Assembly (NCBI GenBank): GCA_958348225.1
Contig: CATVYG010000013.1
Location: 1 to 57,321 of the forward strand
Reading direction: 5' to 3'
DNA length: 57,321 nucleotides
Source: an uncultured Collinsella sp.
GTDB taxonomy: Bacteria > Actinomycetota > Coriobacteriia > Coriobacteriales > Coriobacteriaceae
Below, in pieces: positions 1 through 8,568 of the stretch. The notes below the pieces were generated by a model. The model did no database searches. It was not told the DNA's origin and was given only the letters and a program-made list of their open reading frames with translations. The position numbers were made by a program, and so were the translations under genes. Position 1 is the first letter of the stretch. Each line of letters starts with the position of its first letter.

Positions 1-4
1 CGGA

Positions 5-43
5 GGAAGCCCCCGCCGCACGTAGTGCGCAGCGGGGGCTTCC
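5..43 (-). terminator. Hairpin terminator downstream of fucO
   Basis: A perfect 12-bp stem (GGAAGCCCCCGC at 5-16 with GCGGGGGCTTCC at 32-43) lies 54 bases beyond the fucO stop. The U-tract expected for a minus-strand terminator would fall outside the window, so the call rests on the stem and its position. Confidence 0.6.
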
Positions 44-96
44 GACATGTCCGAGCACGATTGTGGGGCTAACGGGCAGGGGCCCGCCGAACCAAA

Positions 97-1263
97 TTAG
101 GCAGCCGGGCAGATCTTCTTGAAGAGCTCGATGACGTCATCGAGCGTCGCCTCGCGCGGGTTACCCGGGAAGCAGGCGTCGGCCATGGCGTCCTTGGCCA
201 GGACCTCGATCTCGTCGGCCTTCATGGCCTCGCAGACGTGCGGGATGTTCACGTCGGCGGAAAGCTGCTTGACGGCGGCGATAGCGGCGTCGGCGGCCTC
301 GTCGGTGCTCATGCCCGTGGTGTCAACGCCCATGGCAACGGCGACCTTGGCCAGGCGCTCGGCGCAAACCGGCTTGTTGAATTCCATGGCAATCGGCAGC
401 AGCATGGCGCAAGCGACGCCGTGCGGGGTGTCGTAGTGAGCAGACAGGGTGTGAGCCATTGCGTGGTCGATGCCCAGGCCAACGTTGGAGAAGCCCATGC
501 CGGCAACATACTGGCCAAGGGCCATGCCCTCGCGGCCGGAGCCGGGCTGGCCGGACTTGGCCTCGGCGACGGAGTCACGCAGGTTCTCGCTGATCAGCTT
601 AATAGCCTCAAAGTGGAACATGTCAGAGAGCTCCCAAGCACCCTTGGTGGTGTAGCCCTCGATGGCGTGGGTCAGAGCGTCCATACCAGTGGAAGCGGTC
701 AGGCCGGCGGGCATGGAAGCCATCATGTCAGGATCGACGACGGCGACCTCGGGGGCGTCGTTGGTGTCGACGCACACGAACTTGCGGACCTTCTCGGGGT
801 CGGTGATGACGTAGTTGATGGTCACCTCGGCGGCGGTACCGGCGGTCGTCGGCACGGCGATGGTGAACACGGCGTGGTTCTTAGTGGGAGCAACGCCCTC
901 GAGGCTGCGGACATCAGCGAACTCGGGATTGTTGATGATGATGCCGATGGCCTTAGCGGTGTCCATGGAGGAGCCGCCACCGATGGTCACGATAGCGTCA
1001 GCCTCGGCGGCCTTGAAGGCCTCGACGCCGTCCTTGACGTTCTGGATAGTGGGGTTGGGCTTGATCTCGGAGTAGAGGCTCCAAGCGATGCCGGCGGCGT
1101 CGAGCTCGTCGGTCACCTTAGCGGTAACGCCAAACTTGACCAGATCGGGGTCGGAGCAGACGAAGATCTTCTTGTAGCCGCGACGCTGGAGCTCGCCGGG
1201 GATCTCCTTGATGGCGCCGGAACCATGATAAGAGATGGTATTGAGAACGAAACGATTAGCCAT
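97..1263 (-). CDS. fucO: Lactaldehyde reductase-type iron-containing alcohol dehydrogenase
   Basis: This 388-residue protein is a group III iron-dependent alcohol dehydrogenase. It matches FucO (lactaldehyde to 1,2-propanediol, NADH-linked, fucose/rhamnose fermentation) nearly end to end. Visible FucO-like blocks are the NAD-binding IGGGSSMDTAKAIG, the stretch NNPEFADVRSLEG and TTAGTAAEVTINYVITD. The metal ligands are present as Asp and His in TGMDALTHAIEG and as His in MAHTLSAHYDTPHG. Family length is normal. The start at 1263 follows a plausible Shine-Dalgarno (AGGAGG, read on the minus strand). It is monocistronic between two hairpins. No other fucose genes are visible, so the physiological substrate could be another aldehyde. 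The promoter region carries an operator-like dyad (1323-1377). Confidence 0.88.
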   Translation of the reverse strand: MANRFVLNTISYHGSGAIKEIPGELQRRGYKKIFVCSDPDLVKFGVTAKVTDELDAAGIAWSLYSEIKPNPTIQNVKDGVEAFKAAEADAIVTIGGGSSMDTAKAIGIIINNPEFADVRSLEGVAPTKNHAVFTIAVPTTAGTAAEVTINYVITDPEKVRKFVCVDTNDAPEVAVVDPDMMASMPAGLTASTGMDALTHAIEGYTTKGAWELSDMFHFEAIKLISENLRDSVAEAKSGQPGSGREGMALGQYVAGMGFSNVGLGIDHAMAHTLSAHYDTPHGVACAMLLPIAMEFNKPVCAERLAKVAVAMGVDTTGMSTDEAADAAIAAVKQLSADVNIPHVCEAMKADEIEVLAKDAMADACFPGNPREATLDDVIELFKKICPAA

Positions 1264-1322
1264 TGATAGCCTCCTATCGTGCGCGGAGCACCCGTTACGC
1301 CCCGCACTATAAGTCCCATCCT

Positions 1323-1377
1323 AACGCTTTTGAAACAAAAAACACGTGAGAACGTCAAAAGTGTTAAAGCGTTTCAA
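1323..1377. promoter_or_regulatory. Operator-like inverted repeat upstream of fucO
   Basis: AACGCTTT at 1323-1330 is repeated in inverted orientation as AAAGCGTT at 1366-1373. The right copy lies inside a near-palindrome, TTAAAGCGTTTCAA (1364-1377), centred on CG. That shape resembles LacI/CcpA-family operators. The position, 60-115 bases upstream of the fucO start, fits catabolic regulation. No regulator gene is visible nearby. Confidence 0.4.
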
Positions 1378-1408
1378 CAACTGGTATCGTCACCACCAGA
1401 CCACTAAA

Positions 1409-1439
1409 CAAAAAAGGGGCGGCCGAGATGGCCGTCCCC
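1409..1439 (-). terminator. Terminator of the DUF1275 gene
   Basis: On the minus strand GGGGACGGCC, loop ATCTC, then GGCCGCCCC is followed by a run of six T. It lies about 55 bases beyond the stop of the membrane protein gene. A second short hairpin (CAAGGGG/CCCCTTG, 1462-1480) lies between. Confidence 0.65.
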
Positions 1440-1493
1440 TCCCCATTATCGATCTATCTGACAAGGGGACTGCCCCCTTGCCACATCCTGCCG

Positions 1494-2210
1494 CTATTTT
1501 TGGCAGGCGTCTTTCCAATCTTCGCAGGCGCGCTTCCAGCGAGAGCGCAAGTCACGCTCGCGGTCGATAAACATGATGGCAAACGCGATAAACAACAGCA
1601 CGCTCGCCACCGCAATGGAGTGCAGCCCCATGCGCTCAATACACCAGTTGCCCAGCACGGCGCCAAACACAAAGGTAAAGATCACGCCAAAGTACAGCAC
1701 GCCGTTTTCCAAAAAGCCGCGCTTGTGGGTGATGATGTAGTCGTCCACGTTTTGCAGCGCATTGCGCAGGTTACCGATGCACATGGTCGTGGCGATGCCG
1801 TGACCATGTATCTTGCGGAAGCTCTCGACCTGCATGCCGCAGGCAAACGAAGTGAGGCAGTTGGCGAGCAGGTTGAAATTGCCGCCGGGGATAAAGCTCA
1901 CGCCCAGCAAGATAACGGCTTCAAAGAACACCGTCACTTGGCGCCAGTGAATCACGCTGCCAAACCGCTCGTGTACCAGGTCGGCAAGCATAATGCCCAC
2001 GGCAAACGACACCACGGGGAAGAAATAGCGTCCCGCAAGTGCCCAGTTGCCCTCCGAGATGCTCACGCCCACGAGCAGGATGTTGCCTGTCTGCGCGTTG
2101 GCGAAAACATGATCGCGCCCAATGTACGAATAGACGTCCATAAAGCCACCGGCGAGCGCCAAGATAATGCCCAGCTCGATGGACTCTGATATCTGTTTGG
2201 CACGCCGCAT
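1494..2210 (-). CDS. DUF1275 (YoaK-like) integral membrane protein
   Basis: A protein of 238 residues with about six hydrophobic segments and the DUF1275 signature ELGIILALAGGFMDVYSYI...VFANAQTGNILLVG. The family is found in many bacteria and has no firmly established substrate. The open frame extends upstream, but the ATG at 2210 is preferred because AAGGAGG lies 10 bases upstream and family homology begins there. The C-terminus ends in a charged cytoplasmic tail (RERDLRSRWKRACEDWKDACQK region). It faces the radical SAM gene divergently. Function is unknown beyond membrane localisation. Confidence 0.75.
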   Translation of the reverse strand: MRRAKQISESIELGIILALAGGFMDVYSYIGRDHVFANAQTGNILLVGVSISEGNWALAGRYFFPVVSFAVGIMLADLVHERFGSVIHWRQVTVFFEAVILLGVSFIPGGNFNLLANCLTSFACGMQVESFRKIHGHGIATTMCIGNLRNALQNVDDYIITHKRGFLENGVLYFGVIFTFVFGAVLGNWCIERMGLHSIAVASVLLFIAFAIMFIDRERDLRSRWKRACEDWKDACQK

Positions 2211-2463
2211 CGTCGTGCATCCTCCTTGTTGACGACCCTCTCGTGCGTTGGCGGAAACATAACCGCCGTTCATACTGTAACCCATTGACAACATGGCGTG
2301 CGCGCGAGACGGGTTCTCCAACGCGCAGATACACAGTCTGGAAACAAACGACTGGCTCAGCGACGCTCTCACTCACCAGCTCATGTACTCCACCAGTCTT
2401 TTTAGCGCCGTCCCAAAAAGACTGGTTACAATTACGTGCAGCATACAGACACCGGGAGGGATC

Positions 2464-4605
2464 GTGGCAAAAAAGCCTCAGCACGCTCAGAACAGCCAAC
2501 GCGAACAGCAGGGCAAACAGGGCCAGCAGCAAAAGCGCGGCGGCAAGGCGCAGGCCACGGTCGCCCGCGCCAAGCATTCCCAAGCGACGCCTGCCCGCCC
2601 CTGGCGCCCGGGCCGCGATAAGTTCCTCCCCGTCAGCCGCGCCGATATGGACGCGCGCGGTTGGGACCAGTGTGACTTCATCTACATCTGCGGCGACGCC
2701 TACGTGGACCACCCCAGCTTTGGTATGGCCATCATCAGCCGCGTACTCGACGCGCACGGCTACAAAGTGGGCATCATCTGCCAACCCGACTGGACCGACC
2801 CCGCCAGCATCACCGTGCTCGGCGAGCCGCGCCTGGGCTTTCTCGTCAGTGCCGGTAACATGGACTCCATGGTCAACCACTATTCGGTGACCAAGCACCG
2901 CCGCCACACCGACGCCTATACCCCCGGCGGCGAGGAGGGACGCCGTCCCAACCGAGCCGTCACGGTCTACGGCAACCTCATCCGCCAGACGTTCAAGGAC
3001 GCCCCCATCATCATCGGCGGCATCGAGGCGAGCCTGCGCCGCCTGGCCCACTACGACTACTGGCAGGACAAGCTCAAGCGCTCGGTACTGCTCGACTCGG
3101 GCGCCGACATTCTCATCTACGGCATGGGCGAGCACGCGATCGTCGAGATCGCCGACGCGCTCGACGCGGGACTGCCCGTCGATCAGATCACCTATATCAA
3201 CGGCACCGTCTACCGCACAGGCTCGCTCGACGAGGTCTACGACTACGATCTGCTGCCCAGCTGGGACGACCTTACCGCCGACAAGCTCAACTACGCGCGC
3301 AGCTTTAACGTGCAGCAGCAGAATATGGACCCCATCACCGGGCATCGCCTGGTAGAGCCCTACCCCAACAGCGTCTATGTGGTGCAAAACCCGCCATCGG
3401 CGACGCTTTCCACCGACGAGATGGACAAGGTGGCCGAACTCCCCTACGCACGCGATTGGCATCCCGACTACGACGCGGCGGGCGGCGTGCCGGCCTTTGC
3501 CGAGATCAAGTTTTCCATTAGCTCCAACCGCGGGTGCTTTGGCGAGTGCTCGTTTTGCGCCCTCACCTTCCACCAGGGCCGCGTGCTGCAGATGCGCAGC
3601 CACGACTCGATCATGCGCGAGGCCGAGCTGCTCACGCGCGATCCCGAGTTTAAGGGCTACATCAACGACGTGGGTGGGCCGACGGCCAACTTTAGCCGTC
3701 CCGCCTGCGACAAGCAGCTCAAGCACGGCGTATGCAAGAACAAGCGCTGCCTTTGGCCGAGTGTATGCAAGAACATGGTGGTCGACGAGAGCGGCTACAC
3801 GCAGCTGCTGCGCGACCTGCGTCAGCTGCCGGGCGTCAAAAAGGTCTTCGTGCGCAGCGGCATCCGCTTTGACTACACCATGGCCGATGCCTCGGACGAG
3901 TTTTTGCGCGAGCTGCTGGAGCATCACGTCTCGGGCCAGCTGCGCGTAGCGCCCGAGCACGTGAGCGATGCCGTGCTGTCCGTGATGGGCAAGCCGAGCC
4001 GAGCCGTCTACGACGCGTTCTGCCGCAAATTTGAGCGCCTGAACCGCGAATACGGACTCAAGCAGTACGTGGTGCCGTATCTGATCTCGAGTCACCCCGG
4101 TTCGACCATGAAGGAAGCCGTGGACCTTGCCGAAGCCGTGCGCGACATGGGCTACATGCCCGAGCAGGTGCAGGACTTCTACCCCACACCGTCCACCATG
4201 TCGACGTGCATGTACTACACTGGCGTGGACCCGCGCACCATGGAGCCGATCTATGTGGCGCGCGACCCGCACGAGAAGGCCATGCAACGCGCGCTCATCC
4301 AGTATCGCAAGCCCGAGAACTACAAGCTGGTACGCGAGGCGCTGGAAAAGGCCGGGCGCCGCGACCTGATCGGCTACACCAAGCATTGCCTGATCCGTCC
4401 CGTGCCGCCGCGCCCGGGCGAGGCATCGGCCAGCGGCGGACACGGCACTGGCAAGAAGGGCGGCAAGGCCCACGGTGGCGCCGCCAGCAAGGGGCCCAAG
4501 GGCAGCAAGGGCCACGGCGGCATGTCGCGTGCGCAGAACACTGCCGGACGCAACCGCGCGGCCCAGGGACGTCAGGGCGCCAACGGCGGCGGACGCCGCA
4601 ACTAG
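2464..4605 (+). CDS. ygiQ: YgiQ-family radical SAM protein (UPF0313)
   Basis: The product is about 713 residues. It shares the YgiQ N-terminal block FLPVSRADMDARGWDQCD followed by GDAYVDHPSFGMAI, and the radical SAM cluster motif CFGECSFC (CX3CX2C). It should bind a [4Fe-4S] cluster and S-adenosylmethionine. The reaction is not established for this family. The GTG at 2464 is chosen because GGGAGG lies immediately upstream and the preceding in-frame codons look non-coding; the spacing (about 4 bases) is short, so the start is uncertain. The N-terminus is Gln/Lys-rich, and the last ~60 residues are a Gly/Lys/Arg-rich tail (GKKGGKAHGG-like), probably disordered and perhaps nucleic-acid binding. 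Confidence 0.82.
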   Translation: MAKKPQHAQNSQREQQGKQGQQQKRGGKAQATVARAKHSQATPARPWRPGRDKFLPVSRADMDARGWDQCDFIYICGDAYVDHPSFGMAIISRVLDAHGYKVGIICQPDWTDPASITVLGEPRLGFLVSAGNMDSMVNHYSVTKHRRHTDAYTPGGEEGRRPNRAVTVYGNLIRQTFKDAPIIIGGIEASLRRLAHYDYWQDKLKRSVLLDSGADILIYGMGEHAIVEIADALDAGLPVDQITYINGTVYRTGSLDEVYDYDLLPSWDDLTADKLNYARSFNVQQQNMDPITGHRLVEPYPNSVYVVQNPPSATLSTDEMDKVAELPYARDWHPDYDAAGGVPAFAEIKFSISSNRGCFGECSFCALTFHQGRVLQMRSHDSIMREAELLTRDPEFKGYINDVGGPTANFSRPACDKQLKHGVCKNKRCLWPSVCKNMVVDESGYTQLLRDLRQLPGVKKVFVRSGIRFDYTMADASDEFLRELLEHHVSGQLRVAPEHVSDAVLSVMGKPSRAVYDAFCRKFERLNREYGLKQYVVPYLISSHPGSTMKEAVDLAEAVRDMGYMPEQVQDFYPTPSTMSTCMYYTGVDPRTMEPIYVARDPHEKAMQRALIQYRKPENYKLVREALEKAGRRDLIGYTKHCLIRPVPPRPGEASASGGHGTGKKGGKAHGGAASKGPKGSKGHGGMSRAQNTAGRNRAAQGRQGANGGGRRN

Positions 4606-4664
4606 CGTGGCGAGGGCCGGCCGGTGTCTCTTGGCCAGTCGGCGTCTCCTCATCGGCCAAGCGT

Positions 4665-4722
4665 GATTTCCCTAGGGGTAACACGCTCAGACACGCCTAG
4701 CCGTGTTTTCCTTAGGGGAATC
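4665..4722. terminator. Bidirectional hairpin between convergent genes
   Basis: Two 21-nt arms (4665-4685 and 4702-4722) pair with 16 Watson-Crick and 3 wobble positions. The right arm touches the stop codon of the CPBP protease gene. A smaller hairpin, CTTGGCC/GGCCAAG, precedes it at about 4630-4660. No U-tract is obvious, so termination is inferred from convergent gene orientation. Confidence 0.4.
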
Positions 4723-5629
4723 AAGCTTGCTGGTAGGGACGATCCGTCTGGCACGTCAGTTTGAGCGACCGCATCGCCTCTACCAGCACAAAGCCGGCGA
4801 TGGCAACCGTGATCACTACGTCGAGCGGCGTGTTCACAAACCACAGCAGGCCCATGAGGTACGACCCGGCATTAAAGGCAAAGTGCAGCAGAATCGTGTA
4901 GCGGAGCTTTCCGGTCGTCACGAGCACCCAGCCAAAGATGAGGCCGGCGGCACCCGCGTAGCAACCCTGCACCCAATTCATGTGCATAAAACCGAAGATT
5001 GCCGCCTGCAGCACAATCGCCGCGGCGATACCCCACGTACTTGGGGCCGCCCAGGGCACCATGGCGCCGTTCTGCGCGCTCGCACGACGCGGGCGCTTCC
5101 AAAGTGGGCGGCACTGCGGATTAAACGCTCGGAGCGAAAACTCAAAAATAATGCCGCGCACCAGCAGCTCTTCACAAAATGGGGCGCCGAGCACCGTAGT
5201 CAGGACGGCGAGATAGCTGGTGTCGCCCATACCTGTTTCCTCGACAAGCTCGCTGTAGTCGGCCGCGGCGTCGGGCAACAGCGACAGCACGGCGTCGGTC
5301 ACGTAGCCAACGACCACCTGCAGGGCAAGGCCAATCACGACAACGCAAGCGATGCGCTTCCATGCAGCACTTGCTCCCCCGCCGAGCGGACGTTCACCTT
5401 GCCGGCGCGCCATGAAGGAGCGGGGCCACAGATAACGCCACCACAGCAGCGCCATCAAAAACGACGCCGTCTGAGCGGCAGCCTGGAACCATTGGATATC
5501 GAGATTGTCGATCGGATAGCCCGTCAGCACCGATACGGCATCGAGAACCGAAAACAGAACCACGCTCAGGGCTATATCGGCAGCGACAACGCCAAAACAT
5601 GCAAGCGCCCACGCCATCGCATTGAGCAT
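4721..5629 (-). CDS. CPBP-family intramembrane metalloprotease (CAAX protease-like)
   Basis: The 302-residue membrane protein has the three CPBP/ABI motifs: EELLVRG (EExxxR), FGFMHMN (FxxxH) and LHFAFN (HxxxN), in order within hydrophobic segments. These residues form the glutamate/histidine active site of Rce1-like proteases. In bacteria such proteins are linked to peptide maturation or bacteriocin self-immunity, but no peptide precursor is visible beside this one. The ATG at 5629 has AGGAGG five bases upstream; upstream in-frame sequence overlaps the relB-like gene in another frame and is rejected. The region between about 180 and 200 is an Arg/Pro-rich loop. Confidence 0.8.
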   Translation of the reverse strand: MLNAMAWALACFGVVAADIALSVVLFSVLDAVSVLTGYPIDNLDIQWFQAAAQTASFLMALLWWRYLWPRSFMARRQGERPLGGGASAAWKRIACVVVIGLALQVVVGYVTDAVLSLLPDAAADYSELVEETGMGDTSYLAVLTTVLGAPFCEELLVRGIIFEFSLRAFNPQCRPLWKRPRRASAQNGAMVPWAAPSTWGIAAAIVLQAAIFGFMHMNWVQGCYAGAAGLIFGWVLVTTGKLRYTILLHFAFNAGSYLMGLLWFVNTPLDVVITVAIAGFVLVEAMRSLKLTCQTDRPYQQA

Positions 5630-5680
5630 GCCAACCTCCTCAAAACCGTTCCCTAGTTCTACCACAACTCGGCAGAGAGC

Positions 5681-5711
5681 TGATCCCATGGGGACGGAGG
5701 AAAACGGATCA
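5681..5711. repeat. 31-bp repeat, family R31, copy 1
   Basis: TGATCCCATGGGGACGGAGG followed by AAAACGGATCA. The same 31-bp unit recurs at 6077-6107 and 12467-12497, with an inverted copy at 12434-12464. The ends TGATCC/GGATCA are inverted repeats. It ends two bases from the stop codon of the antitoxin gene. Confidence 0.85.
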
Positions 5712-5712
5712 C

Positions 5713-5913
5713 TTATTGATGAGAATCGGGCGCAGTGCCAAAGGCCCCGCTGGGCGAAATGTCGAACGGGAAGGTGCCGCAGCGATTGAACGCAGCGATG
5801 AACATGCGGATGGCGTTGGACGGCGTGGTGCCTACGAGCTGGGTTGCCGCCGCGAAGGCCGCCTTTTCCTCGGGCAAGACCTTCGCGACAACCGGGGTCA
5901 TGTGTTCTGCCAT
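5713..5913 (-). CDS. Orphan RelB/DinJ-type antitoxin
   Basis: A 66-residue protein with a RelB/DinJ-like ribbon-helix-helix segment: a short strand (VVAKVLPEEKAAFAAA), then TTPSNAIRMFIAAF and the family-typical GTFPFDI. DinJ is usually ~85 residues, so the C-terminal toxin-wrapping part is shortened. No RelE/YafQ toxin follows. A 31-bp repeat begins two bases past the stop and another copy lies upstream. The start at 5913 has AAGGAAG four bases upstream. It may be a free-standing transcription factor or the remnant of a toxin-antitoxin locus. Family assignment is moderate. Confidence 0.65.
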   Translation of the reverse strand: MAEHMTPVVAKVLPEEKAAFAAATQLVGTTPSNAIRMFIAAFNRCGTFPFDISPSGAFGTAPDSHQ

Positions 5914-6076
5914 GGCGCTTCCTTTTGAAACGACGGTGGTGCGGATAGATGCGGGCCACGCGGCTGGGCGACGGGCTGTGAAGGCAGCCCGATTGGCCCG
6001 CATCTGGAGTTTGTTTCTACGGCGTTGGTATTACTTGGTATTCCTAAGTATTACCCCGCAGATAGAATAGCACACC

Positions 6077-6107
6077 TGATCCCTTGGGGACGGAGGAAAA
6101 CGGATCA
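6077..6107. repeat. 31-bp repeat, family R31, copy 2
   Basis: TGATCCCTTGGGGACGGAGG then AAAACGGATCA, differing at one base from copy 1 and in the same orientation. The two copies bracket the antitoxin gene as direct repeats. Confidence 0.85.
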
Positions 6108-6127
6108 TTTTGTTGCTGAATAAGTAT

Positions 6128-7504
6128 TTAGAGTGTGATGATGTCCGAGATATTGAGGGCCCGAGCGTCGACGGCATCGTGCGTGGCAAGCAACAGCATG
6201 CGACCGTCGAGCAAGTCGAGCACGACTTCGGCGCATGCGTCGCGCGCAGCGGTATCTAGACCGGTAAAGGGCTCGTCCAGAATCACCGCGTCGCCTGGGC
6301 ACAGCAGGGCTCGGGCAATCTCGACGCGACGGCGCTGCCCGCCCGAGAGCTCGGCCACGCGGGCATGCACATTGCTTCCCGGTACCAGCAGGCGCAACAG
6401 GGCTGCGGCGCTCGAGGCATCCACGCGCGCGTCGGCACACACCAGCACGTTATCCAGGGCAGAAACGTCCTCGACCAGGCGCACATCCTGAAACACCATG
6501 GAGCACGGTACGCACTCCCCCGCCGCTAGCGCGAGCAACGTCGACTTGCCCACCCCCGAGGCGCCCATCACGCAGGTACGCCCGCCGGTGGGCACACGAA
6601 GCACCAGACCGTCCAGCGCCGGCGCCCAGGGCGCGCGATCGCCCACGGCAAGCGCAAGCTCCGCCGAAGCGCCATCGCTCGCGGCCCCCGCACGCCCGCG
6701 CAGTCCATGTCCATGCGTCCGCACGGCAACACGCCATGCCACGGAACCCGAAGCCCGCAGCAGCCACATCAGCACGCGCTCGCATGCCCACGATGCCGCC
6801 ACGACCAACACGGTCCACGCCAGCAGGTCAGCCGTCTCAATGAGCAGCTTCGCCTGATAGATGCGCTCGCCCACGGTACCAGCCGCCATGCCAATCAACT
6901 CCGCCGCCACGCCGGCCTTCCAGCTCATGCCGATCACGGCGCGGGCGCACGAAAGCACAAACGGCAGGACTTCGCGCCAGGTATGGGCGAAGAACAGTCG
7001 CCAACCCCGCACACCATGCAGACGAAACATCTGCTCCAGCGGCTTATCCACTTGTGCCAAACCCTCGACCAGCGAAAAATACACGCCCGGCAGTGCCATC
7101 AAAAAGACCGCTGCAATGCTCACGCGCGCCGACCCCAGCCAAATGAGCAGCAGAACCACCACGCAGGCAACCGGCGTCGCCTTTACAAACGAAAGCGCCG
7201 GCGCCACCAGACGGGCAAACGTCCGCGACCGCACCGAGACTCCCGCCAGCACGCCGCCGCACACCGCGGCAAGTGCCAGCCCGCCCAAAATTCGCAAACC
7301 CGAGCCCACCAGAATCGTCCATGTGCTGGCATCGCACACCAGCCGCAGCAACGCCACCACAACAGCACCCGGACCCGGCAAAATCAGCGGCTGTGCCACC
7401 AGCGCCGCCGCGAAGACCCACACGGCAAGCCAAAAGGCGGCAACGGCACCTGCTGCCGCCACCGCCTTCATACGCTCTATCATTTGTCGAGCAAACGCAC
7501 GCAC
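6128..7504 (-). CDS. ABC importer permease-ATPase fusion (NitT/TauT/SsuBC type)
   Basis: One 458-residue polypeptide joins both membrane and motor parts of an ABC importer. Residues ~15-250 form a SsuC/TauC-like permease with several membrane spans. Residues ~280-458 are a compact ATPase: Walker A GASGVGKS (314-321), Q-loop VFQD, signature LSGGQ (386-390), Walker B AVILDEP, and the H-loop in LLATHD. The Walker A to signature distance (~70 residues) is shorter than usual, so the helical domain is trimmed. The GTG start at 7504 has GGAG six bases upstream and lies three bases after the stop of the receptor gene, so the two are co-translated. The substrate cannot be told from sequence. Confidence 0.8.
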   Translation of the reverse strand: MRAFARQMIERMKAVAAAGAVAAFWLAVWVFAAALVAQPLILPGPGAVVVALLRLVCDASTWTILVGSGLRILGGLALAAVCGGVLAGVSVRSRTFARLVAPALSFVKATPVACVVVLLLIWLGSARVSIAAVFLMALPGVYFSLVEGLAQVDKPLEQMFRLHGVRGWRLFFAHTWREVLPFVLSCARAVIGMSWKAGVAAELIGMAAGTVGERIYQAKLLIETADLLAWTVLVVAASWACERVLMWLLRASGSVAWRVAVRTHGHGLRGRAGAASDGASAELALAVGDRAPWAPALDGLVLRVPTGGRTCVMGASGVGKSTLLALAAGECVPCSMVFQDVRLVEDVSALDNVLVCADARVDASSAAALLRLLVPGSNVHARVAELSGGQRRRVEIARALLCPGDAVILDEPFTGLDTAARDACAEVVLDLLDGRMLLLATHDAVDARALNISDIITL

Positions 7505-7507
7505 GGG

Positions 7508-8566
7508 CTACTCCATGTAGTAGAAATCGTTAGCCGGGAGCTTGCCGCCCACGGCGCTCGGGTCCGCATCGGCCAGCACCTGCAGGTACCCACCGAGCGC
7601 GGCCTTCATATCCTTCCCCGTCTGGCACACGAGCATGCACCCGGGAATCGCCTTTTCGGCAATCGTGGCGTTATCCACGATGCCTGCATCGACCACGGCC
7701 TGAGCCCAGTCCGCCGGCGCCGCATTGACGGCCTTCACGCTCGCCTCATGGCAGCGCAAGAATTCCGCCACGGCCTCGGGATGCTCCTCGGCAAAGGCAC
7801 GGCGCACCACGGTCACACCCGTCAGCAGGCGCGAGCCCGTGTCTCCTGCCAGCTCATCCCACACATCGGTCAGACTTACCGGTGCCGACAGCTTGCCCTC
7901 GCTCTTGGCGATGGCAGCGGTCTTGAACGGCTCCGGCAGCACGCCCACGGCAGACGGGTCGGCAAGCAGAGCCGACAGCACCTCGGTGGGCTCGCTCTTA
8001 AACTCGAGCGCCACCTGGTCGGTCAGGCCCGCGCGCTCCAGCAGGTAGTTCATGACGTACTCCGGCGTGGTGCCCTTGCCCGTCATATAGACGGTATGGC
8101 CCGCCAAATCGCCAAACGAGGCCACACTCGCGTCGCCCGTCACCACGTTCAGCACGCCCAGCGTGTTGATGTCGATGACCTGCACCGCGCCTTCGGTCTT
8201 GTTGTAGAGAACGCTCGCCACGTTGGCGGGCACCAGGGCAATGTCGACATCTCCCTGAATGACCTTGGGCACGATCTCGTCGGCGGCAGTGTTGATCGCA
8301 AAGTAGAACTCGTTATCCGTGGCGCCCTCGTCCGCCTGGTCCATAAACTGCACCAGGCCAATCGACGTCGGCCCCTTGAGCGAGGCGACGTGCACCTCGA
8401 CCGGCTCGACAGCAGAACTGCCCGCAGCAGACCCGGCAGCCGAGCCCGCGGCGGACCCGGCACCGGCAGCCCCGCCGCCACAGCCCGCGAGCGCAAGCGA
8501 CAGGGCGCCCGCGGCGAGCACCGAGGCAAACCCCCGGCGCGACATCTCAACATCAAAAGCGCGCAT
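7508..8566 (-). CDS. Tat-type lipoprotein, NitT/TauT-family solute receptor
   Basis: A 352-residue ABC receptor of the SsuA/TauA/NMT1 fold. The N-terminus has a twin-arginine motif (SRRGFAS, residues 9-15), a hydrophobic stretch and a lipobox LAGC with lipidated Cys29. A Gly/Ala/Ser linker (about 30-55) leads to the binding domain, which has family-like blocks (GDVDIALVPANVASVLYN, FGDLAGHTVYMTGKGTTPEYVMNYLL). The ATG at 8566 is chosen for its GAGGGG 10 bases upstream; a GTG at 8575 is also possible. The gene starts two bases before the hydrogenase stop codon on the message, so it belongs to the hydrogenase operon. The ligand is unknown. Confidence 0.8.
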   Translation of the reverse strand: MRAFDVEMSRRGFASVLAAGALSLALAGCGGGAAGAGSAAGSAAGSAAGSSAVEPVEVHVASLKGPTSIGLVQFMDQADEGATDNEFYFAINTAADEIVPKVIQGDVDIALVPANVASVLYNKTEGAVQVIDINTLGVLNVVTGDASVASFGDLAGHTVYMTGKGTTPEYVMNYLLERAGLTDQVALEFKSEPTEVLSALLADPSAVGVLPEPFKTAAIAKSEGKLSAPVSLTDVWDELAGDTGSRLLTGVTVVRRAFAEEHPEAVAEFLRCHEASVKAVNAAPADWAQAVVDAGIVDNATIAEKAIPGCMLVCQTGKDMKAALGGYLQVLADADPSAVGGKLPANDFYYME

Positions 8567-8568
8567 CG

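Noticed and set aside
1921..4653. A very long open frame (~910 codons) on the minus strand opposite the radical SAM gene
   Set aside because: It is the GC-bias mirror of a clearly conserved plus-strand gene, has no family motifs and unnatural Ala/His/Val composition.
6128..8566. Calling the importer a sulfonate, nitrate or thiamine-precursor transporter
   Set aside because: Family resemblance alone does not give the ligand, and the operon partner is a hydrogenase with no matching pathway genes.
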